A DNA stretch of 43,933 bases, from positions 38,669 to 82,601 of the forward strand of contig NZ_JAJFAU010000004.1 in assembly GCF_022614595.1 (NCBI RefSeq), written 5' to 3'. Source of the DNA: Streptomyces sp. CNQ085 (lineage in GTDB: Bacteria; Actinomycetota; Actinomycetes; Streptomycetales; Streptomycetaceae). Made by a program: the position numbers and the translations under genes. Below are positions 25,378 through 34,430 of this stretch, piece after piece. Positions within the stretch are counted from its first letter, which is position 1; every line of letters starts with the position of its first letter. The notes under the pieces were generated by a model. It saw only the letters and a list, made by a program, of their open reading frames with translations, was not told the origin of the DNA and searched no databases.

Positions 25378-26151
25378 GTGCCCACCACCGCTATCGAGCA
25401 CGCCGTTCGCCGGGTTATCGACGACATGCATGCCAACCTCGGCCAGGAGCTGACCATCGACGAGATGGCACGTACGGCGATGTTCAGCAAGTTCCACTTC
25501 ACTCGCGTTTTCAGGGATGTAACAGGCATATCCCCCGGTCGTTTCCTCTCCGCCCTGCGTCTGCAGGAGGCCAAGCGCCTGCTGCTGGAAACCGATCTCA
25601 GTGTGGCCGACATCAGCAGTCAGGTCGGATACAGCAGCGTCGGTACCTTCAGTTCGCGTTTCAAGTCCTGTGTGGGTGTCTCCCCGAGCATGTTCCGGGC
25701 GACGGACGGGTTCGCACCCGAGCTTCGGGAGGGAAGGACGACCACCGCGCAGGACTCCACACGTGCCGTACTGCGCGGCCGGGTGTGGCTCCCGGAGGAC
25801 CGCTCCCCGGGGTATTGTTTCGTCGGCCTCTTCCCCACCCCGGCACCCCAGGGCCGACCGGTGCGCTGCACCGTCCTGGAGCGCCCCGGGGCCTTCGAGC
25901 TGGCGGACATCCCCGCCGGCTCCTGGCATGTCCTCGTGCACTCCGTTCCGTACGGTCACGAGCACCTGTCCTCGGGCGCCGATCGCAAGGCCGTCGTCTC
26001 CGTCGGGCGGTACGGTCCGGTCACCGTGCACGCCGACACGCTGCTGATGCCGGCCGACATCGTCCTGCGCCCGCTGGACATCCAGGACCCGCCGGTGCTG
26101 ATGGCCCTTCTCGACATGCGCACGAGCGCACTGCGGGCGGTGGCGGGCTGA
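25378..26151 (+). CDS. AraC/XylS-type regulator with N-terminal DNA-binding domain
   Basis: A 257-aa regulator whose two AraC helix-turn-helix units are at the N-terminus (residues about 5-105), unlike most AraC proteins: LTIDEMARTAMFSKFHFTRVF, then RLQEAKRLLLETDLSVADIS and QVGYSSVGTFSSRFKSCVG lead to SPSMFR. The remaining 150 residues (RGRVWLPEDRSPGYCFVGLF onward) form a domain I cannot name; this organisation is that of a known Streptomyces secondary-metabolism group, and C-1027 has an AraC-type SgcR2. GTG 25378 has AGGGGGA upstream. It is cotranscribed with the StrR-like gene and ends at a terminator facing the PKSE operon. Confidence 0.87.
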   Translation: MPTTAIEHAVRRVIDDMHANLGQELTIDEMARTAMFSKFHFTRVFRDVTGISPGRFLSALRLQEAKRLLLETDLSVADISSQVGYSSVGTFSSRFKSCVGVSPSMFRATDGFAPELREGRTTTAQDSTRAVLRGRVWLPEDRSPGYCFVGLFPTPAPQGRPVRCTVLERPGAFELADIPAGSWHVLVHSVPYGHEHLSSGADRKAVVSVGRYGPVTVHADTLLMPADIVLRPLDIQDPPVLMALLDMRTSALRAVAG

Positions 26152-26170
26152 CATCTCCACCGCCGGAGGA

Positions 26171-26210
26171 CGGAAGGCCGACCGGGGGAAACCCCGCGGC
26201 CGGCCTTCCG
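26171..26210. terminator. Stem-loop terminator between convergent units
   Basis: Inverted repeat with 10-nt outer arms CGGAAGGCCG/CGGCCTTCCG and an inner CGGGG/CCCCG pairing, between the AraC-type gene (+) and the last gene (P450) of the PKSE operon (-). Confidence 0.7.
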
Positions 26211-26227
26211 CGTGCGCCCGCGTCCCG

Positions 26228-27574
26228 TCACCGCGCGCCCCTGACCGTCATCGGCAGCCCTCCGCGCATCCGCAGGGAAAGCATCGGCTCCGCGACCGCC
26301 GTGTGCCCCCGCACGACGGACAGGTCGAGGTCACGGGTGACCAGCGCCGTGACGAAGACGGCCTCCATCATCCCCAGGCTGCTGCCGACGCAGAACCGGG
26401 GACCCGCGCCGAAGGGGATGTACGCGTACCGGGGCCGGCTGGCGCTTCGCGACGGATCGAACCGCCCGGGGTCGAACCGCTCCGGCTCCTCCCAGAACTC
26501 CGGGTGACGGTGGAGCGTATAGGGACACACCAGCACATCAGCCCCCGCCGACACCGTGTACCCGCCGACCTCGTCGCCGCGCCGTGCGACCCGGGGCAGG
26601 ACCCACACCGGCGGATACAGCCGCATGGCTTCCTGCACCACCTGAGTGGTGTACGTCAGCCTCCGCAGATCGTCCGCCCCGGGTGCGCGGCCGCCCAGGA
26701 CGCTCCCGGCCTCCTCGCGCACCAGGTCCCGGGCGTGCGGGTGCACCGCCAGCAGGTGGAAGACCCAGCCCAGGGTGCTCGCCGTCGTCTCGTGCCCGGC
26801 CAGCAGCAGAGTGACCAACTCCTCCCGCAGCAGCCGGCGGCCCGCGCGGGGGTCGGTGTGACGGCGCGCGGCGAGGATCATCCGTGCCAGCGCGTCGTCG
26901 GCGCCGTCCTCGTCGTCCATGCGCGAGGAGCGGTCGGCCACCAGCGTGTCGACGATCCGGACCAGTTCCCCGCGGGCCCGGCGGAAGCGCCGCTGGACTG
27001 GCAGCGGCAGCCACGAGGGCACCAGGTCCTGGGTGGCCATGTCGAACATCGCCTGATCCTGCACGGCCTCGAAGGCGTGCGCGATGGAGTCGTAAGCGTG
27101 CAGGTCGGTGTCGAGCAGGGTGCGGCCCAGGACCCCGAGGGTGAGACCGGTGACCTCCTCCAGGACATCGACCGGCCCCTCCTTCCCCCGGGCCCTCAGC
27201 GATGCGACGAGCCCGGCCGCCTCCTGGGCCACGGCCTCGGCCTGGGCGGTGATGCGGGCCGGTCTGAAGGCGGGCTGCACGTTACTGCGCTGGGCGCGCC
27301 ACAGGTCACCCTCGCTGGTGAGCAGTCCGTCGCCCAGGACGCTCCGGGCCTGCACCAGGCCGATGCCCTTGCGGTAGTTGGCCGCGTTGTCGGCCAGCAC
27401 GTGCTTGGCGTGCTCCGGGCGGTTGAAGACGTACAGCTTCCTGGGACCCATCACCACCCGTACGGCGTCGCCCAGCGCGGCCGCGTCCCGCACCATCGCC
27501 AGCCGGTCCACGGCGAACTTCCTCAGCAGCCCGGGCAGGGCCGCCGCCGGCGGCCCGGGCGGGTAGACACTCAT
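26228..27574 (-). CDS. Cytochrome P450 of the PKSE operon (E7-type)
   Basis: A 448-aa P450. The I-helix motif is LLLAGHETTAST, the K-helix ExxR lies in EAMRLYPPVWVLPR, and the haem loop is FGAGPRFCVGSS with Cys395. LYPPVW after ExxR and the longer length place it with the CYP102/CYP110-like bacterial P450s rather than with the CYP105-like one at 17658. It is the last gene of the PKSE operon, starting at ATG 27574 within a 4-bp overlap with the flavin reductase. In nine-membered enediyne clusters a P450 is a constant member of this operon (SgcE7 in C-1027, from memory), which supports a role in maturing the polyene to the enediyne core. Confidence 0.9.
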   Translation of the reverse strand: MSVYPPGPPAAALPGLLRKFAVDRLAMVRDAAALGDAVRVVMGPRKLYVFNRPEHAKHVLADNAANYRKGIGLVQARSVLGDGLLTSEGDLWRAQRSNVQPAFRPARITAQAEAVAQEAAGLVASLRARGKEGPVDVLEEVTGLTLGVLGRTLLDTDLHAYDSIAHAFEAVQDQAMFDMATQDLVPSWLPLPVQRRFRRARGELVRIVDTLVADRSSRMDDEDGADDALARMILAARRHTDPRAGRRLLREELVTLLLAGHETTASTLGWVFHLLAVHPHARDLVREEAGSVLGGRAPGADDLRRLTYTTQVVQEAMRLYPPVWVLPRVARRGDEVGGYTVSAGADVLVCPYTLHRHPEFWEEPERFDPGRFDPSRSASRPRYAYIPFGAGPRFCVGSSLGMMEAVFVTALVTRDLDLSVVRGHTAVAEPMLSLRMRGGLPMTVRGAR

Positions 27575-28116
27575 GCCGCCGCCTCGGGCGCCCGCGTGGC
27601 CAGACCGCGCAGGCACCCGCGGTGGAACAGCAGCGCACCCCGGTCGGGGAGGTCCTCCTCACGGAGTACCTCCCCCAGGTAGATGGTGTGGTCACCGCCG
27701 TCGTACTCCCGCCACTTCTCGCACTCGAAGTACGCCGCGGCCCCCGGAACGAGAGGAGCGTCGCAGGCCAGACCCTCCAGACGGCCGAACGCCTCGAACT
27801 GGCCGGCGCCCATCGGCCGGGACCGGTCGGCGAAGTGCCGGGCCACGTCCTCCTGGCCGGCGCCGAGTACCGAGACCGAGAAGGTCCGTGAGTGGGCGAG
27901 GGTGCGGTGCATGACCGCGTCCTTGCCGACGCAGACCAGGACCAGCGGGGGAGCGAGCGAGACGGAGGTGAAGGAGTTGGCCGTCATGCCCCGCGGGGCG
28001 TCACCACCGACCGTGACCACGGTCACGCCGGTGGCGAACGCCCCGAAGGTTCGTCTCAGCCGTGCCGGATCCCCGGCCCGGGAGCGCTCCGGCGGCGATA
28101 CGGCGGGTGAGCTCAT
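27571..28116 (-). CDS. HpaC-type flavin reductase (E6-type)
   Basis: A 181-aa FMN-binding split-barrel reductase. Hallmarks: RRTFGAFATGVTVVT, GMTANSFTSVSLAPPLVLVCV and FSVSVLGAGQEDVARHFA. It reduces free FAD or FMN with NAD(P)H and hands the reduced flavin to an oxygenase. In C-1027 the equivalent SgcE6 serves the hydroxylase SgcC; here it can serve the HpaB-type enzyme at 14062-15657 and perhaps the two acyl-CoA-dehydrogenase-like enzymes. It is the only such reductase in the window. Overlaps of 4 bp with both the thioesterase upstream and the P450 downstream give tight coupling. Confidence 0.92.
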   Translation of the reverse strand: MSSPAVSPPERSRAGDPARLRRTFGAFATGVTVVTVGGDAPRGMTANSFTSVSLAPPLVLVCVGKDAVMHRTLAHSRTFSVSVLGAGQEDVARHFADRSRPMGAGQFEAFGRLEGLACDAPLVPGAAAYFECEKWREYDGGDHTIYLGEVLREEDLPDRGALLFHRGCLRGLATRAPEAAA

Positions 28117-28574
28117 GCCGTCCTCCCCGCCAGCACCCGGGCCCGGGCCGTGTACGGCTCCAGTGCCCGGGCCAGCGCGTCGGGTATGGGTGAGGGGACG
28201 GTGGCGGTGTTCGGTCCGCGCATGCACGCGATCCGCTGCCTGCCCCGGGCAACCAGCGTCTCGGTGCCGTCCTCGGTCACCTTGACGTAGTCGAAGGTGA
28301 ACTCCAGTTGCGTCCCGCCCAGTTCCGACAGCCGCATACGGACGGAGAGTTCGTCGAAGGCGGTGATCTCGGCGAAGAACTCGCAGTCCACCTTCAGCGT
28401 GAACAGCTTCAGGTCCTCCTGGACATCGGCGAGGACGTCGGGGGCCTTCTGCTTGAGGAACAGCTCGCGGCAGCGTCCCTGCCACCGCAGGTAGTTGACG
28501 TAGTAGACATTTCCGACAAGGTTGGTTTCCTCGAACCCGACCGTGTGCCGGTACTCGAAGTAGTCGTCCGACAT
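28113..28574 (-). CDS. tebC: Enediyne hotdog thioesterase TEBC (E10-type)
   Basis: A 153-aa hotdog-fold thioesterase. The enediyne-specific active region is ETNLVGNVYYVNYLRWQGR followed by CRELF; as in DynE7/CalE7/SgcE10 there is no acidic catalytic residue of the 4-hydroxybenzoyl-CoA type, and Arg/Asn in this segment are thought to do hydrolysis. It releases the polyene (or a beta-keto acid that decarboxylates) from the PKSE carrier domain. Its ATG lies three nt after the PKSE stop (TAG), and its stop overlaps the flavin reductase start by 4 bp. Confidence 0.94.
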   Translation of the reverse strand: MSDDYFEYRHTVGFEETNLVGNVYYVNYLRWQGRCRELFLKQKAPDVLADVQEDLKLFTLKVDCEFFAEITAFDELSVRMRLSELGGTQLEFTFDYVKVTEDGTETLVARGRQRIACMRGPNTATVPSPIPDALARALEPYTARARVLAGRTA

Positions 28575-28577
28575 GGC

Positions 28578-31500
28578 CTATGACCGCCCTTCGGTGAGTT
28601 CCGGTTCGTGCGTGAGGAATGCGAAGACGACGGGTTCCAGACTCTCCCTGAGAGCGGTTACGAAGGTCGCGATCCGCAGTCCGCCCGCGGTGAGGAGCAC
28701 CCAGGCGTCCTTGTCCGGGGGCAGCACTGTCAGCGGGGCGCCGGCCATGACCCCGGCCTTCCGCAGGCACTCGACGGCGCTCCACACCCGGGTGGCGGCG
28801 GTGTCGGGCGCCTCACCGGTCTCCTTGGCGACCAGTTCCGCCACGGCCGCGTGCTCGCCGAGCAGGCCTTCCCACTCCTCCGCCGGGCGCATGCGCACGG
28901 CCTCGACGTCGCAGGCGACCTCCGTGTCCGCCACCGTGCTGAGGGTGATCCCCGGGCCGTGTGCGGCCGACAGGTACCGGCCCTCGTCGATCTCCGGTCG
29001 TCCGTCCGGCCGGTGACGTACGGTCACGGGGCCCTCCAGGGCCCGGGAGGCCGCGGCCGAGGTGAACGCGCGGCGTTCGGCCACGGACCCGGCCGGGGCG
29101 TCGCCGTGCGGCTCGACGGCGACCGCGACGCGGACTCCGAGTACATCCTCCAGCCTCCGCTCCAGGTAGGGCCCCAGCAGAGGTGCGGCCCAGGGCCCGG
29201 AACCGTCGTTCTTGCGCACCGCGTGGAGGGTCAGGCCCTCCCACCGCTCGACGACGGTGCCGTCGGTGTCCCGGACCGCGATGTCGTACACATAGGTGTC
29301 ACCGTCACGGCTGCGCTCGACCGCGCAGTAGCGCAGTTCCTGCGGGACGTTCGGGCCGGCGCCGAGCGGGTGGATGCGCTCGACGCCCGAGGGCAGCAAG
29401 GTGGCGTCGGGAACGCACACCTGGTTGCCGTGCATCAGCGCGTCGCGCATGCCGGGATCGGCCAGCAGCAGCTCGCCCGGGAGGAAACCGGCGAACCAGC
29501 CCTGCGGCCCCCGTACCTCCACGGTCGCGTCCACATGGCGCGCCGCGGCCCGGTGGAAGCGGCGCAGCCGCTGGAAGCGCTCCCCCTGGAAGAGGATGCT
29601 GCCGTACAGGTCGGCCGCCGGGTCCAGCGGGACCTGCGAAGTGCCCGGGGCGGTCTGCAGGGGCGGGCCGTCCGGTACGGCGGCGCCGGAGTAGACCAAC
29701 CGGGCGCGGAAGTGCTCCGCCGCGAAACCGGTGTCCTGGGCGTGGACGGCGACATCGACGGTATCGGCGCCGGTGACGGCCGCGGCGACGCGGATCGTGG
29801 CGCTGCCGTTCGGCGGAACCACGATGGGCCGCAGGAAGCGGGCGTCCTCGATCACCGGCGTACCGGTCCACCCGGTGGCCGCGGCCGCGACCTGGACCAT
29901 GGCCTCCATGCCCATGACGGCGGGCATGAGGAGGTTGCCGTCCAGCAGGTGATCGGCGAGGTAGGGGTCGGTACCCGCGTTCAGCTCGACCTCGGTGACC
30001 AGTTCCACCCCGTGGTAGCGGATCAGGGGGTTGCCGGTGAACCGCAGCAGCGGCAGGGGCGGCAGGTCGCGCCGGACCGTCTCGATGCCCTCGGTACGGC
30101 CGCTGACGACCGTCACCACGGGCGCGTCCGGGTCGCAGACCAGCCGCCGCAGGATCTCCACGCCCTGGTCCGGGGAGACGGGTGTGATGCCCTCACGGGC
30201 GAGCGACTCGACGACCGAGAGCTTCTCGCCCATGCCGACCCCGGACCACACCGACCACTCCACGCAGCGGGCGCGGAGCCGCGGGTGGGCACGGGCGACT
30301 TCCTCGGTGAGGTCGGCCAGCCACTCATTGGCGGTGGCGTAGTGGGCCTCGCCCCGCAGGCCGGCGCGGCCGATGATGCTGCCGAAGGTGACCAGCAGCT
30401 TCAGGTTGCCCGGACCGACTGCCTCCAGCACGGTCCGCAGACCGTCCACCTTGGGCGCGAAGGTACGGCGGAAGTCGGCCGGCTCCAGTGTGTGCAGCGG
30501 CCCCGGCTCGTTGCGCCCGGCACCGTGCAGCAGGCCTGTGACCGGGCCCAGCTCCCGCTCCAGTTCGGTGACGGCGGCGCGGACCTGGTCCGGTTCGGTG
30601 ACATCGGCGCGCGCGTAGCGCACGGTCACGCCGTTGTCGGCCATCCGCCCCAGGTTGTCGGCCAGCTCCCGGTCCGAGGCGGGGTCGGAGCGGCCGAGCA
30701 CGGCCAGCCGCGCACCGCTGTCCAGCGCGAGCGACAGAGCGCACTCGGCGGAGATGCCCTTGCCTCCACCGGTCACCAGAAGAACGTCCGAGGCACCGAG
30801 CGGGGTGTCGGAGCGCTCCGCCTGGACGGGCAGGGCCCGCAGCGTCGGTACGCGGCGCACCCCGTCCACGCCGTAGTGGACCTCGGAGAACCGGTTGGTC
30901 GCGGCCACCTCGGCCACGACACGCCCGACCGCACCGTCCTCCATGGCGGTGTGGACGACTGTCGTGCGCAGCTGCGGTGCCTCCTGGTGGAGCGTCTTCG
31001 CGAGTCCGGCCGCACCCCGGCCGTCCTGTACCAGGACGAAGCGCCGGTCGCGCTCACCGGCCAGGGATTCCTTCGCTCCGGCGAGCGCCCGCTCGATCTG
31101 TTCCGGGGAGCACTTCGCGGGCAGGCACACCAGCACCCCCGGACCGACTCCGGCGCGCTGGAGGGCCTCGCGCAGCTCCCCGGCCACCGGATGGTCCTTC
31201 GGCGCGAACAGCTTCCAGGCCCCGTCGGACCCGGGGCCGGCGGCCCGGGGCAGCGGCACCTCGTCCAGGTCCACGGCGAACGGGCGCGCCCACGAGGCGG
31301 CGCCGACGACGGCCGCCGCCTCACCACCGCCGTCCTGGCCGCTGGTGGCGGCCAGCGTCTGCAGCGCCTCAGCGAGTTCGGCGAGTGTCGCGGTGGCGAA
31401 GTTGGTCGGTACCCGGGCCGCCTCGATGCCCAGGCGGGAGGCGGCCTGGTTGACGATCTGGCCGACCGTGATGGAACTCATGTGCAGGTCGTCCAGAAGC

Positions 31501-34430
31501 CTGCTGTCGTCGGCGACGAGGTCGGCGGGCAGCTCGGCCCGCTCGGCGACGAGACCGCGCAGCACCTCGAGGGCCGGCGCGCCGCCCGTGTCCGCATGCT
31601 CCGCGGTCACGGTCACGGTCACGGTCGCGGCGGCGGCCTCGGCAGTCCCGTCGGTGGCCGCAGCGGTTGTGTCCTCGGCCCGGACCGGCTGTCGGGCGGG
31701 CAGATCCACTCGCGGCGCCTGTTCGCAGGGGTTGGCCAGGAAGCTGAACTCCTGTCCCACCTCCAGCGGCCGGACCAGCCGGTCCTGGAAGAGCCGCTCA
31801 CCGGCGACGGGCGCGCCGACGACGTAGGCGGCGCCGACCGCACCCAGCAGTCCGCGCAGCGACTCGTCGTCGGTGTCCAGCGCGACGGACGGGACGCCGG
31901 TGGCCGCCGTCGCCAGTGAGCTCAGCACCCGTCCCGGACCGACCTCGACGAACAGGTCGACGTCCTGGGCGGCCGCGGTGACAGCCTGGGTGAACAGCAC
32001 GGGGTCGGTGATCTGCCGCCGCAGCAGGCCAGCCAGGTCCGTGTCGCGTGCCAGCTCCCCGCCGGTGACGGTGGAGACCACCCGGGCACCCACCTCGCCG
32101 AGGCGGGCGCCGGCGAGCCAGTCGCCGAAGGAGCCCGCGGCCGGCGCCACCAGCGGGGAGTGGAAGGCGTGGGAAACCGCGAGCCGGGTGCAGCCGACCC
32201 CCGCCGCGGCGGCGCGGCCGGCCACCTCCTCGACCGCTTCCACCGGTCCGGCCACGACGGTCTGCTCGGGGCCGTTGTACCCGGCGACGACGACGGGCAG
32301 CCCCTCGGTGAGCCGCTCGGCCTCCTGCGGACCGGCCACCAGCGAGGCCATGGTGCCCGAGGCGCTGTGCTCGGCCATCGCGCGGCCGCGGACCCGGGCC
32401 GCCTCCAGCAGGGTCTCCTCGTCCAGCGCGCCGGCCCAGTGCAGGGCGGACAGCTCGCCCAGGCTGTGGCCCAGGGCGACGGTCGCCTCCACCCGCAGGG
32501 TGTCCAGGACACGCAGCCCGGCCGCCGAGCCGGTGGCGATACGCGGCTGGGCCACGTCGGTGGCGACCATGTCGCCGGTGGCGGGCAGGTCGGCCATGTC
32601 GTAGACCTCCGCCGCCTCGGGGAAGCGGCGGCGCAGCGCGCCGCCGCCGGTGCCCCTGCCCGAGCCCTGCCCGGGAAAGAGGAAACCGATCCGGCCGCGG
32701 CCGGTGGCGTGCCCCAGGAAGCCGCGGCCGTCCGGGGAGAAGTGCGTGTGCTCGCCACCGTCCAGGATGTCGGCCAGGCTCCGCAGCCGGCGCTCGGCGT
32801 CCTCCGGGGAGGAGGTCACGACCGCGGCGCGGTACGGCAGGCCCCGCAGCCGGTTCTGGAGCGTGGCGGCCAGGTCGGCGACCTGGGCGTAGGAGACCTC
32901 GGCCACGAAGTCGGCGACCTCGGCGATCCGGGCGCTCAGGGCCGCGGGCGAGTCGCCCTCCAGCAACAGCAGTTCGCAGTCCTGCGCGGAGCGCGCCAGC
33001 GTGACGGAGCGTCGGTCGGGCGCCGTACGCCGACGGGCGGCGGGTTCGTCCAGCACGACGTGGGTGTTGATCCCGCCGAATCCCATGGCGGTGATGGCCG
33101 CGCGCCGCGGCGTGCCCTGCGGCCAGGCCTCGGCCGTGCGCAGGGCCCGCAGGTTGGCCTGCTCGCCGGTGAGCAGCTCGTGCGGCTCGACACAGCCGAT
33201 GGCCGGGGGCAGGACCTGGTTGTCGACGGCCATCGCCGACTTGATCAGACCGGCGATGCCGGCCGCTGCCTTGGTGTGGCCGATCATGCCCTTGATGGAG
33301 GTGATGGCCGCGACCGGGACCTCGGGGTTGACCGCGGCCCGGGCACTCATCAGCGCGGACAGCTCGGTACGGTCGCCGACCGCGGTGCCGGTGCCGTGGC
33401 CCTCGAACAGCGGCACGGTGTCGATGCCGAACCCGGCCCGCTCGTACGCCCTGCGCAGGGCGAGCCGGTAGCCGCTCACCTCGGGGCGGGTGATGCCGCC
33501 CTGGCCGTCGGAGGACACGCCCCAGCCGGCGATCGTCGCGTAGATGCGGTGGTTGCCCGCCAGGGCGTCCTCCTCCCGCATCAGCACGACCATGCCGCAG
33601 CCCTCACCGGGCCAGAATCCGTTGGAGCCGCGGTCGTACAGACGCATCTCGCCCTTGGCCAGGGCTCCGGTCTTGGCGAAACCGATGATCTCGAACGGGT
33701 CGATCGACAGGTCCACCCCGCCCGCGACGGCGACATCGATGTCACCGCTCAGTAGCGAGGTGCCGGCCGTGGTGACCGACAGCAGCGAGGAGGAGCACGC
33801 GCCGTCCACGGTGTAACCGCCGCCGCCCAGGTCGAAGTGGTTGCAGACCCGGCCGGCGATGGTGTTGGCCAGCCCCCCGGCCAGCGTGTCCTCGTCGACG
33901 GCCGGGAAGGGTTCCTTGTAGGCGGTCTCCACACCGGCCAGGAACTCCGAGACCCGGTCGTCGTCCCAGTCCTGCTGGCCCCTGAGCGCCTCGGCCATGA
34001 CGCGGCGCACGTACGGCCAGCGCAGCCGCATCACGTTGGCCCGGGCGAACTCGCCGGTGAGGGTGTTGCCGACCACGACACCGGTACGCTCGCGAGGCAG
34101 CCCCTGGCCGCCGGTGAACCCGGCGTCGGCCAGGGCTCGTCCTGCGGTGTCCAGGGCGAGCCAGTGGGTGAGGTCGGTCGAGCGGTAGGTGCTGCCCGCG
34201 ATCCGGTGGGCGACCCGGTCGAACTCGTACCCCTCCAGGACCGCCGCGTTGCGCGCGTAGAAGCGGTCGGGGGCGGCGGGATCGGCGTCCCAGTAGTCTT
34301 CCAGGCGCATGCGCACCTCGGGCAGCCGACGAAAGGCCCGGCGCCCGGCGACGGCGTTGTCCCACAGCTCGCGGGGGCCGGCGGCGTCGGGATAGCGGCA
34401 GGCCATGCCGACGATGGCGATCCTGGTCAT
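28578..34430 (-). CDS. pksE: Iterative enediyne polyketide synthase PKSE
   Basis: A 1950-aa iterative type I PKS that makes the enediyne polyene precursor from malonyl-CoA. Domains in order: KS with active-site Cys212 in DGACSSSLLS; AT with Ser656 in GHSLGELS; ACP with DDLHMSSITV, where Ser986 (or Ser985) should carry phosphopantetheine; KR with TGGGKGISAECAL near residue 1217 and Tyr1364; DH with His1494 in HLLDGNLLMP; and a C-terminal phosphopantetheinyl transferase with Asp1841 in CDVEAVRMRP and the later ECLRKAG segment, so it can prime its own ACP. Domain order, length and Cys position match SgcE. I chose ATG 34430 (MTRIAIVGMACRYP), which overlaps the UnbU stop by 4 bp; the open frame upstream is shadow. 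It is the core gene of the operon from 39490 to 26228. Confidence 0.97.
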   Translation of the reverse strand: MTRIAIVGMACRYPDAAGPRELWDNAVAGRRAFRRLPEVRMRLEDYWDADPAAPDRFYARNAAVLEGYEFDRVAHRIAGSTYRSTDLTHWLALDTAGRALADAGFTGGQGLPRERTGVVVGNTLTGEFARANVMRLRWPYVRRVMAEALRGQQDWDDDRVSEFLAGVETAYKEPFPAVDEDTLAGGLANTIAGRVCNHFDLGGGGYTVDGACSSSLLSVTTAGTSLLSGDIDVAVAGGVDLSIDPFEIIGFAKTGALAKGEMRLYDRGSNGFWPGEGCGMVVLMREEDALAGNHRIYATIAGWGVSSDGQGGITRPEVSGYRLALRRAYERAGFGIDTVPLFEGHGTGTAVGDRTELSALMSARAAVNPEVPVAAITSIKGMIGHTKAAAGIAGLIKSAMAVDNQVLPPAIGCVEPHELLTGEQANLRALRTAEAWPQGTPRRAAITAMGFGGINTHVVLDEPAARRRTAPDRRSVTLARSAQDCELLLLEGDSPAALSARIAEVADFVAEVSYAQVADLAATLQNRLRGLPYRAAVVTSSPEDAERRLRSLADILDGGEHTHFSPDGRGFLGHATGRGRIGFLFPGQGSGRGTGGGALRRRFPEAAEVYDMADLPATGDMVATDVAQPRIATGSAAGLRVLDTLRVEATVALGHSLGELSALHWAGALDEETLLEAARVRGRAMAEHSASGTMASLVAGPQEAERLTEGLPVVVAGYNGPEQTVVAGPVEAVEEVAGRAAAAGVGCTRLAVSHAFHSPLVAPAAGSFGDWLAGARLGEVGARVVSTVTGGELARDTDLAGLLRRQITDPVLFTQAVTAAAQDVDLFVEVGPGRVLSSLATAATGVPSVALDTDDESLRGLLGAVGAAYVVGAPVAGERLFQDRLVRPLEVGQEFSFLANPCEQAPRVDLPARQPVRAEDTTAAATDGTAEAAAATVTVTVTAEHADTGGAPALEVLRGLVAERAELPADLVADDSRLLDDLHMSSITVGQIVNQAASRLGIEAARVPTNFATATLAELAEALQTLAATSGQDGGGEAAAVVGAASWARPFAVDLDEVPLPRAAGPGSDGAWKLFAPKDHPVAGELREALQRAGVGPGVLVCLPAKCSPEQIERALAGAKESLAGERDRRFVLVQDGRGAAGLAKTLHQEAPQLRTTVVHTAMEDGAVGRVVAEVAATNRFSEVHYGVDGVRRVPTLRALPVQAERSDTPLGASDVLLVTGGGKGISAECALSLALDSGARLAVLGRSDPASDRELADNLGRMADNGVTVRYARADVTEPDQVRAAVTELERELGPVTGLLHGAGRNEPGPLHTLEPADFRRTFAPKVDGLRTVLEAVGPGNLKLLVTFGSIIGRAGLRGEAHYATANEWLADLTEEVARAHPRLRARCVEWSVWSGVGMGEKLSVVESLAREGITPVSPDQGVEILRRLVCDPDAPVVTVVSGRTEGIETVRRDLPPLPLLRFTGNPLIRYHGVELVTEVELNAGTDPYLADHLLDGNLLMPAVMGMEAMVQVAAAATGWTGTPVIEDARFLRPIVVPPNGSATIRVAAAVTGADTVDVAVHAQDTGFAAEHFRARLVYSGAAVPDGPPLQTAPGTSQVPLDPAADLYGSILFQGERFQRLRRFHRAAARHVDATVEVRGPQGWFAGFLPGELLLADPGMRDALMHGNQVCVPDATLLPSGVERIHPLGAGPNVPQELRYCAVERSRDGDTYVYDIAVRDTDGTVVERWEGLTLHAVRKNDGSGPWAAPLLGPYLERRLEDVLGVRVAVAVEPHGDAPAGSVAERRAFTSAAASRALEGPVTVRHRPDGRPEIDEGRYLSAAHGPGITLSTVADTEVACDVEAVRMRPAEEWEGLLGEHAAVAELVAKETGEAPDTAATRVWSAVECLRKAGVMAGAPLTVLPPDKDAWVLLTAGGLRIATFVTALRESLEPVVFAFLTHEPELTEGRS

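Noticed and set aside
28608..31919. A 1103-codon plus-strand open frame opposite PKSE.
   Set aside because: Shadow of the PKS coding strand; composition is low-complexity Gly/Arg/Val with no recognisable domain.
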